64,000 nucleotides of DNA, taken from an uncultured Bryobacterales bacterium (GTDB lineage Bacteria > Acidobacteriota > Terriglobia > Bryobacterales > UBA6623). Shown one piece after another: positions 15,991 through 24,874 of the stretch; positions within the stretch are counted from its first letter, which is position 1; each line of letters opens with the position of its first letter. The position numbers and the translations under genes were made by a program. The notes beneath the pieces are model-generated. The model was not told the origin of the DNA. It ran no database searches and worked only from the letters and a program-made list of their open reading frames with translations. The stretch covers positions 930,001 to 994,000 of the forward strand of contig CATOTH010000002.1 of assembly GCA_951813065.1 (NCBI GenBank). The letters are read 5' to 3'.

Positions 15991-17466
15991 ATGGCCATAC
16001 TACCGGACTTCCAAACCTTCCAGCAGCTAGCGGGCGAGGGTAACCTGGTCCCTGTCTGGAAGGTGCTGACCGCGGATCTCGAGACACCCGTCTCCGCCTA
16101 CCTGAAGCTGGCCGAGCGTGCCGACTACGCCTTCCTCCTGGAAAGCGTCGAGGGCGGCGAGCGGATTGGGCGCTATACCTATGTCGGCGCCGAGCCGTGC
16201 ATGATCGTGACCGCGAACGGAGACCAGATCGAGATTCGTCAGGGAGCGGCCCTGACTCGGCGGAGAGGGGACTTCTTCGAGGTCCTGAAGGAACTTGCAG
16301 GACAGTTCAGCCCGGCCGGCACTGACAGTCTTCCTCCGTTCAGTGCGGGGGCTGTGGGTTACGCGGGCTACGACCTGGTGCGGCAGATCGAGCCCTGCGT
16401 GCCGCCGTTTCGCAAGGACGACGTGAAGGCGCCCGACGCTGTCTTCATGTTCTTCACGTCCGTGCTTGTGTTCGATCACGTCAAGCACCAGATCTACGTC
16501 ATTGCCAATGCGCGGACGGGCGGGCAGGACGATCTCGAGGGCTGCTACCGAACTGCGCTCGCCGAGGTCGAGTCCCTGGAGACTTGCCTCTCCAAGCCGG
16601 TTGTCGTGCCCGACAGGGCGACGACGACAGGCCCCCTGGAGCTGGTCTCGAATATCGGCAGAGAGGCGTTTTGCGCAGGTGTTGAGAAGGCCCGCGAGTA
16701 CATCCTGGCGGGGGACATTTTCCAAGTCGTGCTCTCCCAGCGGCTCGAGATGGAGCCCGGCGTCCACCCCTTCCAGATCTATCGCGCATTGCGCACCGTG
16801 AACCCGTCTCCGTACTTGTTCTACCTGCAGCTCGGTGACACGGCAATTGTCGGCAGTTCACCCGAGATGCTGGTGAAGGTCGAGGGGCGGACGATCGAGT
16901 ACCGCCCCATCGCGGGCACGCGGCCGCGTGGGGCCACGCCGGAAGAGGATAGGGCCCTTGCCGAGGATCTGCTCGCGGACGCGAAGGAGACCGCCGAGCA
17001 TGTGATGCTCGTGGATCTCGGCCGCAACGATGTCGGCCGGGTGTCGGAGTACGGCTCAGTTCGGGTTCCGGAATTCAAGATCATTGAGTACTACTCGCAC
17101 GTGATGCACATCGTCTCGAGTGTTTTCGGGACTCTTCGCGAGGACAGCGACGCCTTCGACACACTCAAGGCCTGCTTTCCGGCGGGCACTGTGTCAGGCG
17201 CCCCGAAGGTTCGTGCGATGGAGATCATCGCCGAGATTGAGCCCACGAAACGAGGAGTCTACTCGGGAAGCGTCATGTACCTGGACTTTTCCGGCTCGCT
17301 CACCTCGGCGATTGCCATTCGCACGATGATGGTGCGAGGCGACCAGGCGTACCTCCAGGTCGGTGCCGGGATCGTCGCGGACTCGGTCCCAGAACGTGAA
17401 TGGGACGAGACAATGAACAAGGCCCGCGCCCTGCTCAAGGCTGTGGAGTTGGCGCGGACACTGTAG
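15991..17466 (+). CDS. trpE: Anthranilate synthase component I TrpE
   Basis: This 491-residue enzyme converts chorismate (with ammonia from a TrpG partner) to anthranilate, the first step of tryptophan synthesis. The N-terminal regulatory region has LLESVEGGERIGRY (49-62), which holds the Ser typical of tryptophan feedback binding. The catalytic half carries SSPEMLV, PIAGTRPRG (PIAGT 306-310) and CFPAGTVSGAPK. PIAGT rather than PIKGT separates it from PabB. I prefer the ATG at 15991; a TTG at 15967 overlapping the aroDE stop is the alternative. No trpG or trpD follows, so the amidotransferase must come from elsewhere. It is convergent with the FtsX-type permease, with 18 bp between the stops. 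Confidence 0.95.
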   Translation: MAILPDFQTFQQLAGEGNLVPVWKVLTADLETPVSAYLKLAERADYAFLLESVEGGERIGRYTYVGAEPCMIVTANGDQIEIRQGAALTRRRGDFFEVLKELAGQFSPAGTDSLPPFSAGAVGYAGYDLVRQIEPCVPPFRKDDVKAPDAVFMFFTSVLVFDHVKHQIYVIANARTGGQDDLEGCYRTALAEVESLETCLSKPVVVPDRATTTGPLELVSNIGREAFCAGVEKAREYILAGDIFQVVLSQRLEMEPGVHPFQIYRALRTVNPSPYLFYLQLGDTAIVGSSPEMLVKVEGRTIEYRPIAGTRPRGATPEEDRALAEDLLADAKETAEHVMLVDLGRNDVGRVSEYGSVRVPEFKIIEYYSHVMHIVSSVFGTLREDSDAFDTLKACFPAGTVSGAPKVRAMEIIAEIEPTKRGVYSGSVMYLDFSGSLTSAIAIRTMMVRGDQAYLQVGAGIVADSVPEREWDETMNKARALLKAVELARTL

Positions 17467-17484
17467 GCCCGTCGAACTTCGCGA

Positions 17485-20400
17485 TCAATCCCGACGAAGG
17501 CTTGCCAGCAGGGGTGCGCGCATCGAGAGCGCCACCGCGGCGCCTCCCGCCATCAATCCCACGGCCACGATGACGCCTAGCATCAGCAGCAGCGACGCCC
17601 ACGGGGGATCGGCCGCGCTGCTTGCCAGGTGCGGCGCGACCGCCAGCAGCGCGGAGGCCGTGCCGATCCCGACGCCGAACAGCAGCAGGAACGAATTCTC
17701 CGCGAAGACCAGGCCGGAGATCGATCCCCGCGCTAATCCCAGAGCCTCCAGCAAAGCCAACTCCCCGCGCCGCTCCAGCACGCTTCGGACCATCACCACC
17801 GCCAGACCGAGCGTGCCGAGCAGCAAGCCGAGCCCTCCGAGGGTCAGGAAAGTGCTGAGGTAGGTGTTCTCGACGACCAGGAACTCAGCCAGGCGTTCGG
17901 AGGTGCGCGTGGCGTCGAGACCCTCTTCGGCGAAGGCGTTCTCCAGCGTGGCGGCGGCATCTGGCGCCTCGGTCTGAACGAGCAGCGCCTGGTAGCCGGT
18001 GTGATCCGAGTAGATGTCCAGGAAGTGCCGTTCGGACATTACGAGCTCGGACTGGAAAATGCTCCGGGAGAGCAACCCGGCCAGGACCAGGTGCCGCGCT
18101 CCGCCCTTGGCGTCCTCGACGACAAGCTCCTGGCCGAGGCCGAGGTGCAGGATCCAGGTCACCGAGTTGGCGTCACCGAAGACCGGGATCCGGCCGCCGA
18201 AGTCCTTTTCGAGCAGGAGCCATGGATTTGCGCGCTCGGCTTCGGACTCGGCCAGGGTCTTCTGGAAGGCGAACCCGCCCCGCGCGATCAGACGCGCCGG
18301 GATGCTGGCGAGCGTGGGCTGCGTGGGCTGGTAGAGGTTCAGGCAGCTCGCGTCTTCGCCGCTCCGGATGCGCAAGGGCATGATGGTCATCGCGCCGCCC
18401 TGTTCGGTCTCGATCCCGTCGATTCCAGAGCGGAAGAGCGGGGCATCCGCCTCGGCGAACAGCCGGAAGCCGCCGTCACCCGAATCGAACGATGGCTCAG
18501 TCGCGCTGACATCCTGGCGGTTCATCGCCACCGTCACGATCATGAATGCCGCGCACGCGACAAGGGCTGCGCAGAGCACGCTACGGGTTGGATTGCGCCC
18601 TCCGTTGCGGATACCGAGCCAAGCGACGCTGGAAACGGCATCGCCGCTGCGTCGCGGAGCAAGCAGCGTGGCGCGGAAGAAGATCAGCGATGCGGTCAGC
18701 GATAGGGTACCGGCCCCGAAGAACGCCCCGAGGCGCGAAGCGGAATCCGTTCCCAGGGAAACGGCAAGCAATGCGATGGCTCCCGCGCCCGCCGCTCCCG
18801 CGATCAGCCGCAACCGTCTTGCCCGACGGCGCTGCGCCGGCGAGTCCGCGGCGGGTTCGACCTTGCCGGAAAGCAGCGCATTGGGCGACAGTCTTGTCAA
18901 CCGACGTAGCGCCATCCAGATCGAGACAAGCATCAACGCCAGAGTGCATGCCACGCCGACCCCCATGTCGGACGGCCGAAGGTGCAACTCCAGGAACGAA
19001 ACGCCGACAGCGCCGCTCCACCAGGTACTCAGCCCATAGAGCATAAGCTTGGCATAGCCAACCGCTCCGAGGACTCCGAAGAGACATCCCGCTGCGGCCA
19101 TGATGCCGCCTTCCACGAACAGCGTCCGGCGGACGAACCGCTGCGACTGCCCCGTCGCCAGCAGCGTGCCGACCTCCCGCGAACGCAGTTCCACCCCGAG
19201 CCGGAACAGCAGCGCCACCAAAATGGCGGCTGAGGCGATCAAGAACAGGCTGAACCCGATGAACAGACCCGAAAAGTCCGTTGCGCCAGCCGAGGCCTCC
19301 AAGCCGATTTCCTTCACCGGCTGGAAGGATAGGCCGAAGGCGGCTGGGTCAAGGCGCTGGCTCAGTGCTTCCCGGAACCGCGCCACGTCCAGGTCGGAAG
19401 CGACTCCTCGCCTCGGCGCCAGGCGGAAGGATGTGACTTGTCCGAACCGGCTCGACCAGAGCTCCTTTGCTCGACCGAGGCTCACGAAGGCCTTCGGGGC
19501 AGCACGGTATCGGTCCCAGTACTCTTCGTCTTGGGGCCGGATCAGTCGCAGGTCGACGGGGAAGGGCGGGTCCCAGCTTGACATTCGCGTCTTGTCCGAC
19601 ATGCCCTGGTATGTGGGTGCATAGTGACGGTCCACGGCCGCTCCGGTCATGCGCACGATTCCCGCTATGCGAAAGTTGTGTGACGCGGTCTCCAGTTCGC
19701 TGCCGGGCCCAACCACGTAGTAGGTCAACTTGACTTCCTCATCCGGAACGAGCCCCAGTTGATCCGCAGTCCACTCGTTGATCAGGATCTCGTCTCCGCG
19801 GGGCAACCGGGCCCGTCCGCCACCCACCAGACGCAGCGCGCCGGGCAGAGCCTGCAAGGCTGTGACCGTCGAGTACGGAACGCTCTGATCGTTTGCCTCC
19901 ATGCTGTTTGCCAGGTAGGTCAGCACTTCGGTGGCCCCGAGGAGGCTGGCCTCGGCCGCCTCGCGAATCGCCTCGGCCGCTGCCCGCTCAAGCACGATTC
20001 GATCGGACTCGACAAGGATCCCTGTGCCTGCCGGCACGCGGCGGATCGCTAGGCGCGCGTCTTCAGGGGTGAATGCCTCGCGCAAGCCGGCCTGCGCCGC
20101 TTCAAGCGTCCCGCCCGAGACGAACAGTGCATTCGCCCTTCCCGGCTGCTCGAGCGAGCGCTGCAGCAATTCCTTTGAGACGAAAGCGTTGTGGGGCAAC
20201 TGTTGCTGCGGGGAAAGCCCGAAGCGCCCGGGGCCCCTGTTGTCGAGAACAGCTGCGACCTGCAGCCGGAACAGGCGGACGCTATCCGTCTTGCGGCCCA
20301 TCACTGACTCTGCGGGGATCAGCGAGTCCGTGTGGAATCGCAACAGCAGGGCATCCCCTTCCGCGGTTCCAAGCTCGTCGGCAAGGCGCCGATTGATCGC

Positions 20401-20784
20401 AATCTCCCGGATCCCGAGGTCGGGCCCATCCGAACCGAACAGGCTCCAGAACGAGCTGTCGACTCCGTGGATGCGGACCTTGGATGCCCGAGCCCCCGTA
20501 TCGGCGTTCTCGGCGCTGCCGCGAATCAGGATCCCTGCGGATGCGGCTCCGGGCTCGGCCACGGCGTCCCGCAAGGTTTCCTGGAAGTAGCGTTCGCCCA
20601 CGAGCGCGAAGTCGATTGATCCCAAGCGGTCCAGCGTGAGATCTTGGAGGCTTCCCCGTACCGATGAGCCCACGATCAGGGCTCCGGCAAGGACTGCTGT
20701 TCCGACACCAACGCCCACTGCGACGGCGCTGTTGACAGCGCGGTAGTGGAAGAGGCTGCGAGCCACCAAGCGTCTTGGAGTCAT
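17485..20784 (-). CDS. Large FtsX-type ABC transporter permease
   Basis: This is a 1099-residue inner-membrane protein. One N-terminal segment (about 20-42) is followed by a large periplasmic region, a first FtsX block (about 505-528, 558-580, 605-627), further segments near 658-677, 685-705 and 733-755, and a C-terminal FtsX block (last 140 residues, three segments). That is about ten membrane helices, as in YbbP-like permeases, rather than the four of MacB or LolC/E. Such permeases couple ATP hydrolysis in the cytosol to mechanical work on periplasmic or lipid substrates. No ATPase gene is adjacent; a YbbA-like ATPase lies at 31003. Substrate unknown. A TPR gene lies directly upstream. Confidence 0.87.
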   Translation of the reverse strand: MTPRRLVARSLFHYRAVNSAVAVGVGVGTAVLAGALIVGSSVRGSLQDLTLDRLGSIDFALVGERYFQETLRDAVAEPGAASAGILIRGSAENADTGARASKVRIHGVDSSFWSLFGSDGPDLGIREIAINRRLADELGTAEGDALLLRFHTDSLIPAESVMGRKTDSVRLFRLQVAAVLDNRGPGRFGLSPQQQLPHNAFVSKELLQRSLEQPGRANALFVSGGTLEAAQAGLREAFTPEDARLAIRRVPAGTGILVESDRIVLERAAAEAIREAAEASLLGATEVLTYLANSMEANDQSVPYSTVTALQALPGALRLVGGGRARLPRGDEILINEWTADQLGLVPDEEVKLTYYVVGPGSELETASHNFRIAGIVRMTGAAVDRHYAPTYQGMSDKTRMSSWDPPFPVDLRLIRPQDEEYWDRYRAAPKAFVSLGRAKELWSSRFGQVTSFRLAPRRGVASDLDVARFREALSQRLDPAAFGLSFQPVKEIGLEASAGATDFSGLFIGFSLFLIASAAILVALLFRLGVELRSREVGTLLATGQSQRFVRRTLFVEGGIMAAAGCLFGVLGAVGYAKLMLYGLSTWWSGAVGVSFLELHLRPSDMGVGVACTLALMLVSIWMALRRLTRLSPNALLSGKVEPAADSPAQRRRARRLRLIAGAAGAGAIALLAVSLGTDSASRLGAFFGAGTLSLTASLIFFRATLLAPRRSGDAVSSVAWLGIRNGGRNPTRSVLCAALVACAAFMIVTVAMNRQDVSATEPSFDSGDGGFRLFAEADAPLFRSGIDGIETEQGGAMTIMPLRIRSGEDASCLNLYQPTQPTLASIPARLIARGGFAFQKTLAESEAERANPWLLLEKDFGGRIPVFGDANSVTWILHLGLGQELVVEDAKGGARHLVLAGLLSRSIFQSELVMSERHFLDIYSDHTGYQALLVQTEAPDAAATLENAFAEEGLDATRTSERLAEFLVVENTYLSTFLTLGGLGLLLGTLGLAVVMVRSVLERRGELALLEALGLARGSISGLVFAENSFLLLFGVGIGTASALLAVAPHLASSAADPPWASLLLMLGVIVAVGLMAGGAAVALSMRAPLLASLRRD

Positions 20785-20818
20785 GCGGCTTAGTTCGCGG
20801 GGAACGTTCTCGGCCCGC

Positions 20819-21298
20819 CTAGGGGACCCTGCCCGGTTGCTCGTCTCGAGCGGCCAGAGGGAGGCTGGCGATGCTCTTTCTCAGTTTCTCGGCGCGCGTG
20901 CGGATCTGGGAAGCCTTCTTGCCTCGCGGTTCGATGGCCAAGTAGTTCGCATAGGCCTCAAGCGCCTCTTTAGGCTGCCCGAGTCTTTCGCGGGCCATGC
21001 CGAGACGCCAGTAGGCCTCACCGAAGTTCGTGTCCCAGCGGGTCGCCTCCAGGTAGCGCCCCGCAGCTGCCTTGTGACTGCCCTTCTTGGTGTAGTAAAT
21101 GCCGACTTTCAATTCATTGCGGGCCTGGACCGGATTGAATGCATAGGTCTGTTGTCTCGGGGCGTAATCCTCGTCCTCGTCGACGAATTCGGGACTGGCA
21201 TCAGGCCGTTCGGAGAAGCCTTCGGGCGTGCGAGCGGTTTCGTCCGCGAGCATTGGAGGACTGCCGAGAAGCAGTACGGAGAGTGCAATTGCCCTCAC
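20819..21298 (-). CDS. Exported TPR-repeat protein
   Basis: This protein of about 159 residues begins with a signal peptide (VRAIALSVLLLGSPPMLADE), followed by an acidic linker (DEDEDYAPRQ) and two TPR units (NELKVGIYYTKKGSHKAAAGRY and GEAYWRLGMARERLGQPKEA). It probably acts as a periplasmic protein-protein adaptor, possibly for the permease encoded just downstream (34 bp gap). A longer frame opens at 21400, but the extra residues are not signal-like. The GTG at 21298 starts the signal peptide and sits 7 nt after a TATACT box, consistent with a leaderless transcript. Confidence 0.78.
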   Translation of the reverse strand: MRAIALSVLLLGSPPMLADETARTPEGFSERPDASPEFVDEDEDYAPRQQTYAFNPVQARNELKVGIYYTKKGSHKAAAGRYLEATRWDTNFGEAYWRLGMARERLGQPKEALEAYANYLAIEPRGKKASQIRTRAEKLRKSIASLPLAARDEQPGRVP

Positions 21299-21305
21299 GG
21301 TTGTT

Positions 21306-21311
21306 AGTATA
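21306..21311 (-). promoter_or_regulatory. Candidate -10 box for the TPR gene
   Basis: Minus-strand TATACT is followed after 7 nt by the GTG at 21298, with no ribosome-binding site between them. Confidence 0.45.
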
Positions 21312-21535
21312 GCGAGGGTCCGGCTGATTCGAAAACCAGTTCCGATCCGTATTTCCACCCAGCCGTTCCAAGGTGCCATCTGGTTCCTTCCGGAAGCCAT
21401 ATATAGTTTGTTTTCAATGAGATAAGTGGATTTCCCGCGAGGTCGGCCACTGTGATCGAGGCCCTAACACTATCAGAATATGGCCCCTCCACGGTACGAT
21501 AGAAGACTTGCATTGCAGTTGGGGGCGGGAAGCAA

Positions 21536-23170
21536 TTGCCGGATAAAGGTGCATTGGCTCTAGGGCTTGACTTCGGCACGGAATCAGTTCGTGCATTGTT
21601 TGTGGATTTGGACGGGGCCGAGCGCGGCTCGGCCTACGCAAAGTACGCTCACGGTCAGATCGTAGCCAACCTGCCGGGGAGCGATGTGCAGCTGCCGCCG
21701 GACTATGCATTGCAGCACCCGAGCGACTGGCTCGATTCCGCGACCCGGGCTGTCCGTGGCGCGTGGCGACGCGTGGGACTGCCCGACGCCCGACTGGTGG
21801 GCATCGGGGTCGACTTCACAAGTTGCACGATGCTTCCGGCAATGGCCGACGGCACGCCTCTGTGCTTGCTGCCGGAGCACCGCGAGAATCCCTTGGCATG
21901 GCCCAAGCTATGGAAGCACCACGGCGCGAAGCGACAGACCGAGCGGATCGATCGCCTAGCCCACGAGAGGCGCGAGCGTTTCCTCGACCAGTACGGCGGG
22001 GCGATCGGACTGGAGTGGTTCTTCCCGAAGATGCTGGAGACATTGGAGGAGGCGCCGGAGGTTTATCGTGCCGCCGAAGTCTGGGTGGAGGCGGGCGACT
22101 GGGTCGTCTGGCAGTTGGTGGGTTGCGCGGCTGACGAAATGGCCCGATCGACCTGCCAGGCTGGCTACAAGGGCATGTGGACTGCCAGCGACGGCTTCCC
22201 TTCCAAGCCCTTCCTGCGAGCCGTCAACCCGCAGCTCGTCGACGTTGTTCGCGACAAGATGCCGGGGCGCATGAAGGCTCCCGGCCAGCTAGCGGGTCGG
22301 CTCTCCCCCGCGATAGCCAAGAGGTTCGGCTTTGAGGGCAACATTCCGGTCAGCACGGCGATTATCGACGCGCATGCTGGCGTGCCCGGCGTCGGGGCGG
22401 CTGATCCGGGGATCCTGGTGATGGTGTGTGGGACGAGTTCGTGCCACATGCTGAACTCCGTCGACTACCACCCCGTTCCGGGAGTGGCCGGGGTCGTCAA
22501 GGACGGGATCCTGCCAGGGATGTTTGGCTACGAGACCGGGCAGGCGGCGGTCGGCGATGCCTTCGACTGGTTGCGGCGGCTGGCGCGGAGGAAGGATTTC
22601 ACGCAGCTCGCCGGCGATGCTGCTCCGCTGGAGCCGGGCGCGGACGGTGTGCTTTGCGTGGATTGGTTCAACGGCTGCCGAACGCCCTTGATGAATGGCA
22701 GGCTGAGCGGTGCGTTCACCGGCCTCACCTTGCGCCATGAACCACATCACTTGTACCGGGCGATGCTGGAGGCAAATGCCTACGGCCTGCGATGGATCGT
22801 CGACATGATGCGCGAGCACGGCGTGCCGGTCAAGAAGTTCGTCGCGACGGGTGGCCTGCCGCATCGCAATCCTCTATTTGCTCAGGTTGCCGCCGACGTG
22901 CTCGGGGAAACCATTCTCATCCATCCGTCGAAGCAGGGGCCGGCGCTGGGAGCTGCGATTCTTGGAGCCGTCGCTGCCGGCAAACGGGCGGGCGGGTTCA
23001 GCTCGGTCCGGTCGGCCGTGCGTACGATAGGCGGCGTTCGCAAGGACATTCCGGGCCGCGAAGGGATTCTTGTCGCCCCCGACCGGCGCCGCACGAAGCT
23101 GTACGAGCCCCTGTACAATCGCTACCGGGAGACGGCGGAGTTCCTGCAGCGGAACGGAAGCGTCAGTTAG
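21536..23170 (+). CDS. araB: Ribulokinase (FGGY family)
   Basis: This 544-residue FGGY kinase phosphorylates L-ribulose (AraB family) with ATP. Recognised blocks are LGLDFGTESVRALF (8-21), GVDFTSCTMLP, AWPKLWKHHGA, EWFFPKMLE, EAGDWVVWQLVG, RSTCQAGYKGMW, IIDAHAGVPG and VMVCGTSSCHML, an order and wording specific to ribulokinase rather than xylulokinase or glycerol kinase. It starts with TTG at 21536 behind a purine-rich GGGCGGGAAG stretch; TACGAT at 21495-21500 may be its -10 box. No araA or araD is adjacent, which is odd for an arabinose operon. It could serve another ribulose-type sugar from glycan degradation. Confidence 0.92.
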   Translation: MPDKGALALGLDFGTESVRALFVDLDGAERGSAYAKYAHGQIVANLPGSDVQLPPDYALQHPSDWLDSATRAVRGAWRRVGLPDARLVGIGVDFTSCTMLPAMADGTPLCLLPEHRENPLAWPKLWKHHGAKRQTERIDRLAHERRERFLDQYGGAIGLEWFFPKMLETLEEAPEVYRAAEVWVEAGDWVVWQLVGCAADEMARSTCQAGYKGMWTASDGFPSKPFLRAVNPQLVDVVRDKMPGRMKAPGQLAGRLSPAIAKRFGFEGNIPVSTAIIDAHAGVPGVGAADPGILVMVCGTSSCHMLNSVDYHPVPGVAGVVKDGILPGMFGYETGQAAVGDAFDWLRRLARRKDFTQLAGDAAPLEPGADGVLCVDWFNGCRTPLMNGRLSGAFTGLTLRHEPHHLYRAMLEANAYGLRWIVDMMREHGVPVKKFVATGGLPHRNPLFAQVAADVLGETILIHPSKQGPALGAAILGAVAAGKRAGGFSSVRSAVRTIGGVRKDIPGREGILVAPDRRRTKLYEPLYNRYRETAEFLQRNGSVS

Positions 23171-23184
23171 GGCGGCACGCCGCC
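23171..23184 (+). other. Short GC hairpin after araB
   Basis: GGCGG-CACG-CCGCC directly follows the araB stop. It has no T-run, so it may be a pause or attenuation structure before the next gene rather than a full terminator. Confidence 0.3.
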
Positions 23185-23196
23185 AGAGGTTGGATC

Positions 23197-24834
23197 TTGG
23201 ATCGCTCCACTCCTGTCACGAATTCGGCGTGCAAGTCGGCGCTAGCGGTTGTGATCCTTGCCACTCTTGCCGGGCAGGCGTTGGCCAATTCTTCCGGCGC
23301 GCCGGCGCGCACGTCTGGCGGGCCGTTTCCGGGTGAGACAGCTTGCACCCGCTGCCATCTGGGTTCGGACTTGAATTCTGGCTCCGGCACATTGGAACTG
23401 CTTGTCGCCAGCACCAGCCCGGGCGAATACTTCTACACGCCTGGAGGGACGGTGTCCTTGCTGGTCAAGTTCAGCGATTCCGATGCCTCGCGGGTCGGGT
23501 TCCAGCTGACGGCTCGGTCCGGCGACGGGTGCGGCCAGCCCGGCAGCCTGGCGGTAAGTTCGGCCACGGCAGGCTCGGGCGTCGTGATCCGCTCGGGGAG
23601 TTGCGGCGAAGGAACGGACCAACAGGTGCAGTGGGCGACCCATCGCCTGCCACGGACGGGCACATCAGCGGAGTTTGAAGTCTCCTGGACAACTCCCTCG
23701 GAAAGTCCCGGCCCCGTCACCCTTTCGGTTGCAGTGAACGGGGCCAACGGCGATCTTTCCACCCAGGGCGACAGCATCTACACGCTGGAGGCAACGGTCT
23801 ATCCCGATGTAGCGCCGTCCGGCCCGCCCGCGATCTCGGACGGAGGGGTGATTCTGGCAGACCTGTTCAGCCAGACCGCGACCGGTGCGCCGGGAGCAAT
23901 CGCGTCCGCCTCCGGGACGAACTTCACCGCGCCCTGGAGGGAGTTTTCCGGGACGCTGGACGATACAGGGAAGCTTGGGACCGTGCTCAACGGCACCTGC
24001 GTGGAGGTCAACCAGAAGCGTGCGCCACTATTTCACCTTTCGCCCGAGGCGCTGAATTTCCAGATTCCCCTGGATGCAGGTCTCGGAGCGGGCAACGTGC
24101 AAGTGATTCGCGGATGCGGCACGACGGAAGCGGTCCGGAGCGATCTCTCGGCATTCCAGATCGAGGCTGTGAAACCGGTCTTTCTCTTGTTTACTGACGA
24201 TCCACCGGCCGCCGCGGCGCTTCATCTTGACGCGACGCTGGTTGCTCCCGAGGACTCGATTTCCGGCAGGCCGTCGAGGAGCGCCTTGCCCGGCGATATC
24301 GTCGTCCTGTTCGGGACGGGTTTCGGTTCGCTGACTCCTGCGGTTGCAACTGGCGAACTGGTGGTCGAGCCGCGGAGCCTGGCGTCAACGAACGTCCGCG
24401 CCATGCTCGGCGCTCTGGAAGTCCCCGCTGAGGACATCCTCTATGTCGGAGCTGCCCCTCTCGGCGTGGGGCTCAACCAGGTGACGATGCGGATTCCCGA
24501 GACCGCGCCGGAGGGGGAGCATGCGTTCAGTTTCTCGGTCGACGGGGTACAGTCAGCAGCGGGACCGAAGATTTCTGTCGGGGCCGTCGTCCCTCCCATG
24601 TCGGCAGCGGTTGCCTGCGCGGTCGACCTGGTCGTGCAGCCGGGCGAGAGTTGCACGCACACTGTTTCCGGTGTCGAGGTCGAGTTCTCGGTGAACGATG
24701 ACGGCAGCGCCTGCGTATCGGCCGCCAGTCTCGGTCTCAGCCTGTGTGGCGAGTCGTCGCTGGACCTGAGTTTGGTCAATGCCGAGGTCAGCAAGAACGA
24801 CGACGGCAGTTGGACAGTCGTGAAGCTCCCGTAG
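23197..24834 (+). CDS. Secreted choice-anchor-V-like protein with Solibacter-type C-terminal domain
   Basis: This is a 545-residue exported protein of unknown function. Signal peptide: ALAVVILATLAGQALA. It is followed by SSGAPARTSGGPFPGETACTRCH split around a Cys-x-x-Cys-His site, resembling the choice-anchor V (Reeler-like) domain (to about 190). Residues of about 210-340 and 345-480 are two bacterial Ig-like/TIG modules. The second (LPGDIVVLFGTGFGSLTPAV to VGLNQVTMRIPE) matches what I know of TIGR03437, the Solibacter C-terminal domain. The last 80 residues are Cys-containing and unassigned. It starts at TTG 23197 after AGAGG. A GC hairpin (23171-23184) lies between it and araB. Confidence 0.72.
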   Translation: MDRSTPVTNSACKSALAVVILATLAGQALANSSGAPARTSGGPFPGETACTRCHLGSDLNSGSGTLELLVASTSPGEYFYTPGGTVSLLVKFSDSDASRVGFQLTARSGDGCGQPGSLAVSSATAGSGVVIRSGSCGEGTDQQVQWATHRLPRTGTSAEFEVSWTTPSESPGPVTLSVAVNGANGDLSTQGDSIYTLEATVYPDVAPSGPPAISDGGVILADLFSQTATGAPGAIASASGTNFTAPWREFSGTLDDTGKLGTVLNGTCVEVNQKRAPLFHLSPEALNFQIPLDAGLGAGNVQVIRGCGTTEAVRSDLSAFQIEAVKPVFLLFTDDPPAAAALHLDATLVAPEDSISGRPSRSALPGDIVVLFGTGFGSLTPAVATGELVVEPRSLASTNVRAMLGALEVPAEDILYVGAAPLGVGLNQVTMRIPETAPEGEHAFSFSVDGVQSAAGPKISVGAVVPPMSAAVACAVDLVVQPGESCTHTVSGVEVEFSVNDDGSACVSAASLGLSLCGESSLDLSLVNAEVSKNDDGSWTVVKLP

Positions 24835-24874
24835 CGGAACCTTGCCGCCCTCCAGGGAAGGCCGGCGAAGTCGA

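Noticed and set aside
21304-21579. 91-codon minus-strand frame in the TPR/araB divergent region
   Set aside because: It covers the promoter boxes of both genes, overlaps the TPR start and shows no domain or ribosome-binding site.
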